The notes below the pieces were generated by a model, which was given only the letters and a program-made list of their open reading frames with translations, searched no databases and was not told the DNA's origin. 64,000 nt of DNA from Skeletonema tropicum. Its lineage: Eukaryota > Bacillariophyta > Thalassiosirophyceae > Thalassiosirales > Thalassiosiraceae. The DNA lies in contig CM074143.1 of NCBI GenBank assembly GCA_037178625.1, positions 620,001 through 684,000 of the forward strand, given 5' to 3'. A program made the translations under genes and the position numbers. This document shows, piece by piece, positions 57,029 through 64,000 of this stretch. Each line of letters starts with the position of its first letter. The stretch's first letter is position 1.

Positions 57029-57561
57029 GGTCCCAGCATGTGTTAAGAGACAGCATGCTTTATAAATAATTGTCTCTGTGTGGTTATTATATATTTTGTT
57101 GTTGGACAGTGTTGAAAAATAATAATCATGATGTGGAGTGGTGAAGGTTAGGGGGAAGCAAAGCGATTGTGTTCAAATATTCAAAGGAAGCTGCTCATGT
57201 TAGCTGCTCTACTTTGGGGATGACGCGTTCATGTGTATTGGATTACAACATGTCCTATACTGAATGCTGAAAGATTTGGATAGAGTTTGCTTTGCCCCAT
57301 CTTGTGTTTTTGTGAGGAGGTTGGGTGTAAAAGAAGTAAGTCATGATTGATCAAGAGATGGGATGATGAGATTGTATTGGTTCTGCTATGCTGGCAGAGT
57401 TGATGACACATTCCTGGCCTGAATCTTTATTGGGACAGGTGGGAATGCAAATGACAAATCCATTGTTCCAGCAATTAGTCAATTATTGGTGCTTGTGTAA
57501 AAATAGTGTTATAGCAAATTAGAAACATTCGCGCGATTTGTAGCAATTTATCGCGGTCTCT
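57029..57561. other. 3' region between convergent genes
   Basis: 533 bp between the UGA and the transporter stop. It contains the read-through codons to 57046, a short hairpin (AGAGACA ... TGTCTCT, 57045-57075) and the SECIS-like structure. No other gene was seen. Confidence 0.5.
57403..57455 (+). other. SECIS-like hairpin candidate
   Basis: ATGA (57403-57406) is followed by a 5' strand CATTCCTGGCCTG (57409-57421). A 14-base loop starting AA (57422-57435) leads to the pairing strand CAGGTGGGAATG (57436-57447), and TGAC follows at 57452. This gives about 12 base pairs with one bulged G. The ATGA, the AA at the 5' side of the apical loop and the 3' TGA are SECIS hallmarks (known). The spacing between the helix and the 3' TGA is four bases instead of none, so it is non-canonical. 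Confidence 0.35.
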
Positions 57562-59877
57562 CTAACCATAATTATTCATAGCAGTAGCCATGACATCGTC
57601 ATCCTCCTCCGTAGCATCTTTCTTACCAACATCAAACCCCAACTTGTCGGCAATAACATACGAACAAATTCCAGCGAGTATACCAAATTCTACTCCCAAC
57701 ACCTGCAAGAGGACAAATGTTAGTAACACAACCACATACTCCGCAGGTGTTACCTTCTCTCTGACATCAATGAGCCATTCAAACATCAAATCCAAGCAAA
57801 TCATCATTAGTAACGAGCCAAAAAAGAAGTTGGGGACGTATGCCAGCACATTGAATGGGAGTACGACAGTCACCAACTCAACAATGGCAATGACATATCC
57901 CATAGCTCTGGATCGTATACCCATACGTAGCGAGAAGATTGTCTGTGAGAAGATGTACGAGCCAGTGTACCCTCCCGTCAGTCCCGACACAATGTTGCTA
58001 AATCCCACTGTGGTCAATTCATGGTTGTAATCCAGTGGACGCTTCATTTCAATTTCAATCGCGGCTATATCCAGCGAGCTTGATAGGGCCACAACACTAA
58101 TCATAGCGGCAATAGTGAATATCTGTGATGGTAATACCCTCCAAACAACCTTGTCAAATTGCAAAAAGTCCCACACGTGACACCACGCTGGTGAGTCTAC
58201 AGTGGGATTGATCCATCCTGATTGAGTTGCCTCCTCGACACTCATCCCCCCGGCCCAGAGTGTTAGGTAGAAGACTACCATTAACATGGCAATCGTTGAC
58301 GGAAGTACGGCCATGTGACGGAAGGTCCGTACTGAAAAGTAAATGAGACATCCACCCAATACTCCAGGAGTTATCAATGTCAATGCCGCCGGATCTAGGA
58401 ATTTATACCACTGGGATAATCCAGTAACGTCTACCATTGCCATTAATGCCAATCCAGCTTGACCACAGAAGAATCCAATGTAGGCTAAATACCCACCCAC
58501 CACGGAACTGGGCAATAATTGACAGTAGGATGCTAATTTGAACTTGCCAATCCCAATCAATGCTGCACCCAAAATGGCTGTGAATAAACTTAGCCCAATA
58601 GTTGCTGTGGCCAAAATGGATGCATCATCGTGTATACCCAACGCTTGACATCGTAATACAATATCACGCGCCATGGCACTTAGAAAGATGAGTCCTGCAT
58701 CCTGTACCTGACCCACGGCGAAGGGGAGTGAACTAAATGTCGAAAATGTGATTTGATGGATGGCCGCGCTAACGACAGTCAATTTCATCAATATGGAGAG
58801 GTAGGGTCGATAGAAGTCATCGTGGTAAATGATGGATCCGAAGGACATGATGACGGGTAGGACGATGGAAGTGTTGACTAGACCGTAGAGGAGAGAGACG
58901 AGGGGGTGTGTCGTTTGGGATGCAAATTCTTCTTTGAGTTCTTGTAGTAGTGTTTTGTCAATGTCGTTATTGTCGTTGTGCATTCCACCTGCGTTGTTGT
59001 ATGGTTGTTGACGTTGAGGTGGTGATGGTTCAATGCCTAGATCGGCAATGTTGCAACTTTTCGATTCCTTGAGTGGTTTGTATCGTTCATCATCGTCACA
59101 TGATTTCAATGGTTGATCGTAAACCTGTAGTAATGTTGATCCATACCCTACATCTCCATTGTGGTCAATATGCCGATCATCATATTGGTCCCAAACTTCC
59201 TCTGCACTTGGTTGCGATTCAGTAGCTGCTTCTGCTTGCTGCTGTTGTTGTTGCTGATCTTCAATCACATCTTCAGTAAGATCCATCAAACTTAATCCCG
59301 ACTTTGTCTTTCGCATCAACACCTCCGGACCCAACGCCAATGGAGTCGAACTTACAGTATCATTCTTATGACGTTCTCTCTGATTCCCCACTGAATTGGA
59401 TCGAAGTCTTCTCGAAGCATCAATCTTCTCCTCATCATCACCACCCTCTTTTCCTCCTCTTCGCTTACCAAACTCTGCCGACCAATACGAAGATTCCAAT
59501 CGTTTATTCGCTGCAAGCATGGCCGCTCGACGTGCCTCCCGTAAATCTAAATTTGGTAGGTGGAGAGTTCGTGGACCGGAGATCATTGGTGAGCAGCTGA
59601 GGAATGCTTCTGTGGCCCATCGTGGGGATTGGCCACCACCGGTAGTGTTGGTGGTGGGTGTTTGTGGACGACAGGAGGAGAGGAATCGGAGTGTGCCCGT
59701 GGTTAGTGATGCTGGTGAGGTGAGGAGGATGGGTTGTTGTGTGGCTGTGTCGACGTTATCTGAATCTTGTCGTTGTGCCGGTGATGAAGTTTCAATGTCA
59801 TCGTTGACATCATTTTTTGGTATGAGCATTGGCGTGGTTTCGCCGCCGCCATTGTAGTGGAAATTATCGCCGTACAT
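57562..59877 (-). CDS. SulP/SLC26-type anion transporter without STAS domain
   Basis: An intronless 771-codon frame. Residues 1 to about 320 are a long, poorly conserved cytosolic region (Ser/Gln-rich, with poly-Gln at about 214-222). Then about 12 membrane segments, about 325-745, in SulP order: HPLVSLLYGLVNTSIVLPVI, LPFAVGQVQDAGLIFLSAMA, LLPSSVVGGYLAYIGFFCGQ, and the SSLDIAAIEIEMKRPLDYNH / GFSNIVSGLTGGYTGSYIFS pair, the fungal-type signature. The tail after the last segment is only about 25 residues, so the C-terminal STAS domain of typical SLC26 proteins is absent. SulP members move sulfate, bicarbonate, molybdate or other anions (known). The ion here is unknown; vacuolar or plasma-membrane placement is open. 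Confidence 0.87.
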   Translation of the reverse strand: MYGDNFHYNGGGETTPMLIPKNDVNDDIETSSPAQRQDSDNVDTATQQPILLTSPASLTTGTLRFLSSCRPQTPTTNTTGGGQSPRWATEAFLSCSPMISGPRTLHLPNLDLREARRAAMLAANKRLESSYWSAEFGKRRGGKEGGDDEEKIDASRRLRSNSVGNQRERHKNDTVSSTPLALGPEVLMRKTKSGLSLMDLTEDVIEDQQQQQQQAEAATESQPSAEEVWDQYDDRHIDHNGDVGYGSTLLQVYDQPLKSCDDDERYKPLKESKSCNIADLGIEPSPPQRQQPYNNAGGMHNDNNDIDKTLLQELKEEFASQTTHPLVSLLYGLVNTSIVLPVIMSFGSIIYHDDFYRPYLSILMKLTVVSAAIHQITFSTFSSLPFAVGQVQDAGLIFLSAMARDIVLRCQALGIHDDASILATATIGLSLFTAILGAALIGIGKFKLASYCQLLPSSVVGGYLAYIGFFCGQAGLALMAMVDVTGLSQWYKFLDPAALTLITPGVLGGCLIYFSVRTFRHMAVLPSTIAMLMVVFYLTLWAGGMSVEEATQSGWINPTVDSPAWCHVWDFLQFDKVVWRVLPSQIFTIAAMISVVALSSSLDIAAIEIEMKRPLDYNHELTTVGFSNIVSGLTGGYTGSYIFSQTIFSLRMGIRSRAMGYVIAIVELVTVVLPFNVLAYVPNFFFGSLLMMICLDLMFEWLIDVREKVTPAEYVVVLLTFVLLQVLGVEFGILAGICSYVIADKLGFDVGKKDATEEDDDVMATAMNNYG

Positions 59878-60258
59878 GGTTTATGAATGTGATTACAGCA
59901 GCGAGCAGTAATAGAGAGGTTGCAGTATTGTAGTGGCCGCCGCCGCAAGGAAGTTGCAAAAAAATGAATGATTGCCATTGCTTCAAGCAAGAGAGCTGTC
60001 GATCGAGCGAGATGCATGGAACAGCTGTTTCAAGGAAAGTGCGAAGTTAACACGCGCGCGCCAAAAAAAAAACCTCACAATACTCTCACTCATCACAAAT
60101 GAAGTACGTGCGTCATCTGATGTCATTTTTGGTGCTTGCTTATTGATTGGGTGGTTGTGGTAGCTGAAAGCTGCATGATGTAAAAGGCGGACGGAGCAAC
60201 ACTCTCTAGAGATAATCATCGGTATATAGGCATCAGGTAGCAGGCCTTATTGTACACG
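59878..60258. other. Divergent promoter region, transporter / 2OG oxygenase
   Basis: 381 bp between divergent starts. It holds ACACGCGCGCGCC at about 60050 and an A-run at 60064. No gene was seen. Confidence 0.45.
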
Positions 60259-61749
60259 ATGATGTCGAAAATGCTGCATCGGTTTGCTTTGACAGGAGCG
60301 CTTGCACTGCTCTTCTTCGTTCACTGTCCAACATCATCGGTTGCAAAAAGTAACGACGATGGTAATGCACAGGCAGCAGCTTGTAACAACAGTGATGGCA
60401 CATGTTCCGATTCAACCAAGCAGAACAAATGTTTGCAACCATCTGATTTTCAACATCGTGTAGCTTCCTTCTTTGACGATGAAGATGAATCCATACTGAC
60501 ATTGCTTCGAGGAACTGTCGACAACGTCATTAGCAACGATGAAGCCAAAGAACTGGTTGCATTACTTCCTCTGTCTGATTTTGTAGAGTCATCTGGATAC
60601 GAAACAGACAACAAGGATAGAGCACAATATACTGCACCGGTAGCATACGCAGGAATCGGTCTCAAGGAATTGAGCACATCCAATAATGAAGAGCGTTATA
60701 CCAAACTATTACAAATCCGAGAAAAGATACGATTGGCGACGGAAACTTCCCTCAATCTATGTCCTGGATCGTTAAAAATTGATTATACAACTATAGCACA
60801 AAAAACAACGGGAGGTGCCCATCGACCTCATGCCGATAATTGTGTTCATTACTTTGATGATGATGACAATAAGGGCGGCACTACAGCAGTTTGTGATCCA
60901 TCGAGACAACATCCCTATCCAAAACGAGTTGCTGCAAGTATATTATATCTGAATAATCCGACAGATGGTAATTTTAACGGTGGGGAGTTTTACTTTGCCA
61001 ATCGGACGAATTTTGGTGAGGTGGAAGATGATGGGCGAGTTTTGGTGGAGGCGGGGAAGATGATTTATTTTACGAGTGGTGTTGAGAACTTGCATGGTGC
61101 GTTGAAGGTGGAACAACGAGATAGTGACAGTGGGCATGATGATGACACGATACCTCGTCGCCTGGCTATCGCAATGTGGTATGTGTTTGATCAATCTCTT
61201 GAGGAGTTTGTACCATCATTTCATGCATCTGCTGCGTCGGAGGAGGAAGCCACATCTTCGTCGTCAGGAAGGTTATTGAAGCCACGAAAAGTCTATGATC
61301 CAAATGATCCCAACGCTCCAAAGGAATTATTCACCCTGCCAATACCAGATAGTATCGACATACCTTCATTGTTTCAATCAGTTGGGGCATATCTCCTATC
61401 TCAAAAGAATAAACCACTCGTAGGATCGTGGACAATAAGTCAGTACGGGGAGGATACGCTGCACGTACTGTTCAAAGATCATAGTGCCATGTTCTCACTC
61501 GACTTTGGCGTGGCATTGATCGAAACAACTTTGCATGCCAAAGCTAGTGTTGTGGTCGAACGTCATACTGATGGAAATAGGGCGGCGAGCCTGCAATATA
61601 TGTTACAAGAGAGCGTTCTACTTCATGGATTATTGGATTACTTTTCCAAAGTGATGTTGGGTGATAATATGGCAGGTGGAGCTGAGGAGAGGTATTTTGG
61701 TCATGAAATGGAGAAGGCTAGGAATACTTTACCAGCACGGAGAGCATGA
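60259..61749 (+). CDS. Secreted 2-oxoglutarate/Fe(II) dioxygenase, prolyl-hydroxylase-like
   Basis: About 496 aa from the ATG at 60259 (a second ATG follows directly). The first 30 residues form a signal peptide (LHRFALTGALALLFFVHCP). The catalytic core shows PHADNCV (His-x-Asp, about 193-195), AASILYLN, NGGEFYFANR, GKMIYFTSGVENLHG (distal His about 277) and RRLAIAMWYVFD (2OG-binding Arg about 303). This arrangement is closest to the prolyl 3-hydroxylase/leprecan-type P4HC domain (known), which hydroxylates proline in secretory-pathway proteins. A Cys-rich N-terminal stretch and a C-terminal extension of about 150 residues (DPNDPNAPKELFTLPIP onward) are not recognised. No KDEL-type retention signal was seen (the end is NTLPARRA). 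The substrate is unknown; cell-wall glycoproteins are a reasonable guess. Confidence 0.85.
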   Translation: MMSKMLHRFALTGALALLFFVHCPTSSVAKSNDDGNAQAAACNNSDGTCSDSTKQNKCLQPSDFQHRVASFFDDEDESILTLLRGTVDNVISNDEAKELVALLPLSDFVESSGYETDNKDRAQYTAPVAYAGIGLKELSTSNNEERYTKLLQIREKIRLATETSLNLCPGSLKIDYTTIAQKTTGGAHRPHADNCVHYFDDDDNKGGTTAVCDPSRQHPYPKRVAASILYLNNPTDGNFNGGEFYFANRTNFGEVEDDGRVLVEAGKMIYFTSGVENLHGALKVEQRDSDSGHDDDTIPRRLAIAMWYVFDQSLEEFVPSFHASAASEEEATSSSSGRLLKPRKVYDPNDPNAPKELFTLPIPDSIDIPSLFQSVGAYLLSQKNKPLVGSWTISQYGEDTLHVLFKDHSAMFSLDFGVALIETTLHAKASVVVERHTDGNRAASLQYMLQESVLLHGLLDYFSKVMLGDNMAGGAEERYFGHEMEKARNTLPARRA

Positions 61750-62674
61750 GTCAACACCAATGCAGCTATGTATTGTTACAATAACTGTTGAATGTTGCAT
61801 CAGGCAAATTGTATGTCTCTTCAGTTCTGATGCTCACTGAAAGTAAGAGAAGAGATCGATGTAAATAGAGCTGTACGGTTTATCTACTTAGATACAACAA
61901 CTCTCTAGCTAATCTGATTAACTTTGTATTTATTTATTTAGAGAGTATGCTCATACATCATCCTTACCGGCCTTTGCTCCATTCTATTCTGTTCTTAGCT
62001 CTTCCGACTCAAGATGCCATCTCCCAAATGGGAGACAGTGCTCACAAATGTAGAAGTAATTAGTAAGAATTATTTCGTTAACATGAGTTACAATGCTCAT
62101 TTTAGGACGACTTTTAGGACGACGTCGACGATGACGGACCTTCATTCGGGCTTCAGAACCATTCTGTTCTGTTCTCCAGTTGGTCCCGTCTAGAGAGATG
62201 CCATCTGCTGCAATACAGAAATTGGAGACATGTCTACTGCTGGCGGACAGTGAGCAATGGTGTCTTCTTGTATTCGGCAATAATTTTTGGCCAGCGCTAC
62301 TCATTACCCAGGCCAAGGGTAAATAAAAACCCTAATTTTTAGCAATTTGATAGTTAAAAAATTGTCCCGTGAAATTCAGTACCGAATTGGTTTTAAGTGA
62401 GACTCGATACATCGTTCCTCCATCGTACTTGTGCAGCAAATTCGAGGAGGCTGCTCGAACTAAATTAACTTAAACTGACTGCTTTTATTGTACTTAGTAC
62501 ATACTTCGTTGAAAAAGGGAGGAACTGCACAAACTACCGAAGGCACACACAAGGGAGTGATAGCATACAAATCAGAAAGAGTGCGGAGTGCGAGCTCAGA
62601 ATTCGATGACAGAGCGCTCCTCCCGGTCCAGGCGTTTTAGTCAGATAGATATACTCCTAATATCATTGTGAGGA
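61750..62674. other. Spacer upstream of the MYND gene
   Basis: 925 bp. A weak direct repeat lies at about 61979 and about 62158 (CCATTCT.TTCTGTTCT ... GATGCCATCT). The 110-codon minus frame at 62316-61984 covers this repeat and has no recognisable domain. GGCCAAGGGTAAATAA at 62312 resembles the hAT-like terminus, but no partner was found. Confidence 0.45.
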
Positions 62675-63504
62675 ATGACGACAACACGAAAGAAGGCCAA
62701 GGCCGGTGGCAAAGCGAGGAAGGCTGCAAAAGCCAAGGCGGCGGCGGCGCCCACCCAGAATAAGCCGCTTCAAGGTGGAGGCCACATGAAGATGATAAGT
62801 CCCCTGACCCTGTTGAGAGACGGCGTCGGCGTTGCAAAATGTAACCATGGTTTAGTACCACCCCACTACCATTGGCAAACTCAAGGGGAGTTCCGAAACA
62901 CGTCAAACAATATGAAGACATGTCAAGTGTTCCTGAAGGCATTCGTAGATGCATTTGATGGAGCTGGTGGGGACTTCATTGTAGCGTACCAAGCGACGAA
63001 GGAGGAGCATGCTTATGTGTGGAAGGATCTTGGCAAGATGGCGTTTGTCGTGTCCTTTTTGCTCTCCTTGGGACGAGCAAGGTACTGGGAGGGAACATCA
63101 AGCTTGCCAGGAAGTATGCGTCTCTTGGCAGCTACTTCGAGCAGTATGTAGAGGTTGATTTGCTGAATACTCGAGCGTATCCGAATTTCGCAAAGATCAA
63201 AGAGCTGTACTCAGCAGATATTCATACGCTGGTTAGCTTCCTCAGGAAGTGTATCCCTTGTTCCTGCCTTGATGAAAAGTACAAAGAGGTCAAGTCTATA
63301 CCGAAGATTGGCCTCTGCTGTAATCCTGGTTGCCCTTTGCCTGGTGGAATGACGGAGCGCAGCTTAACGATGTGCTGTAGTAGATGTCGTGGAGCCAACT
63401 ACTGTTCCCGAGCGTGTCAAGTGTCTGCATGGCAAGGTCACAGGGGTGAATGTGATTTCTATGCGGCTTTGAAATCGAAGTTTGAATCTGAGCAGGAAGG
63501 GTAA
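62675..63504 (+). pseudogene. MYND zinc-finger protein gene with a one-base frameshift
   Basis: The ATG at 62675 opens MTTTRKKAKAGGKARKAAKA and continues with protein-like sequence to about MAFVVSFLLSLG (63070), after which that frame turns to nonsense and stops at about 63149. The protein continues one frame over: TSKVLGGNIKLARKYASLGS, FLRKCIPCSCLDEKYKEV, then a MYND finger (CCNPGCPLP, CCSRCRGANYCSRACQ, AWQGHRGEC) to a stop at 63502-63504. Joined, this would be about 276 aa, matching a family repeated widely in diatom genomes. No intron with GT-AG ends fits the shift, so either the copy is dead or the base call is wrong. MYND fingers mediate protein contacts (known). Confidence 0.75.
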
Positions 63505-64000
63505 CAACAGCGTGTCCTAGATAATAGATTATGTCCATATTATGTAACTAAGTAGGTAAGGTAGACCTTTGCAAATTAATATTTTCAGTTTCAGTTATGA
63601 TACATATCCCTTTACGTTAGAGAACCCATGTTAGTTAGATTCTTCACCAATATGATCAAAGATGACAATGCCAATTGACTTCAGTCAAAGATGTTTCTCT
63701 TGGATCCGTTTCCTTTTGTTTGCACGCCGATCATTAAGTATGTCTTTCTTCTCGTCCTTGGCATTTTTTTCGGGCCAGCGTCACTGGGATCAAATTGAAG
63801 TGGTATCTTTCAGAGGCAAAGCCTGATTAAAAGCCGAGTCGTCTTCTTTCTTGTCTCGTTTCGCAGATTTGTGTGCCGTATGCAAGTAGACAGAGTGATG
63901 ACAGATGATTATTCTATTATCATTCACGGAAAAAGACAACATGCATGTAAATTGAGTGCACATACAGAGCACACATCTGCTATCATGCATGCACGCCTCG
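63505..64000. other. Right-edge spacer
   Basis: 496 bp to the window end, A/T-rich; no gene or repeat recognised. Confidence 0.5.

Noticed and set aside
57045..57075. Hairpin AGAGACA...TGTCTCT just after the UGA as the SECIS
   Set aside because: It lacks the ATGA and TGA quartet, is too short, and lies too close to the UGA.
61984..62316. 110-codon minus-strand frame upstream of the MYND gene
   Set aside because: No recognisable domain; it covers a weakly repeated spacer sequence.
56227..62326. TTTATTTACCCTTG (56227) and CAAGGGTAAATAA (about 62314) as ends of a second hAT-like element
   Set aside because: They point outward relative to each other, lack extended end similarity and have no matching 8-bp duplication.

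Overview
The window looks like nuclear DNA of a diatom, most likely a centric one of the Thalassiosira/Skeletonema type. This is an inference from three things: short GT-AG introns (about 80-120 bp) in otherwise compact genes, typical eukaryotic housekeeping genes (MAD2, mitochondrial IscU, a Y-family DNA polymerase), and families common in diatoms (a MYND zinc-finger protein, a helicase-associated-domain protein, secreted proteins rich in Lys-Gly). No tRNA, rRNA or CRISPR array was seen.

Layout. 1-7.7 kb: the 3' end of a MATE transporter, converging on an eight-exon gene for a large secreted G8/beta-helix protein (about 1,930 aa). 7.7-12.3 kb: gene-free DNA with an 802-bp hAT-like foldback element that has an 8-bp target duplication. 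12.3-16.8 kb: MAD2, IscU, and a membrane-anchored calcineurin-like phosphoesterase. 17.35-24.9 kb: one complete LTR element (near-identical 266-270-bp LTRs, 5-bp target duplication) without recognisable gag/pol, with a 5'-truncated LINE nested inside it between 136-bp duplications. 27.7-32.1 kb: a helicase-associated-domain protein converging on a DNA polymerase eta-like gene. 33.9-35.2 kb: a relic copy of the polymerase C-terminus split by a second truncated LINE copy.

35.3-53.8 kb is the most striking region: a direct tandem duplication of a block carrying an ankyrin-repeat/KAP P-loop NTPase gene (the Kidins220/ARMS architecture, with four membrane segments), a divergent small membrane protein with a C-terminal heavy-metal-associated (CGGC) domain, and the 3' end of the next gene. 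Copy A (35.3-41.4 kb) is interrupted by a 4.5-kb DDE DNA transposon, and the paralogous empty site is still present in copy B. Copy B has more ankyrin repeats, an extra small exon and a broken metal-binding-domain gene.

53.5-64 kb: a coiled-coil nuclear-type protein, a 120-aa membrane protein whose reading frame ends in Gly-Gly-UGA-Gly and which resembles selenoprotein K, a SulP/SLC26-type anion transporter without a STAS domain, a secreted 2-oxoglutarate/Fe(II) prolyl-hydroxylase-like enzyme, and a frameshifted MYND gene.

A palindromic CRE-type site (TGACGTCA), followed by a GATTCGCCCACA-like block, lies upstream of the polymerase gene and of both KAP genes. A bare TGACGTCA lies upstream of the selenoprotein K-like gene. 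These may share a control input.
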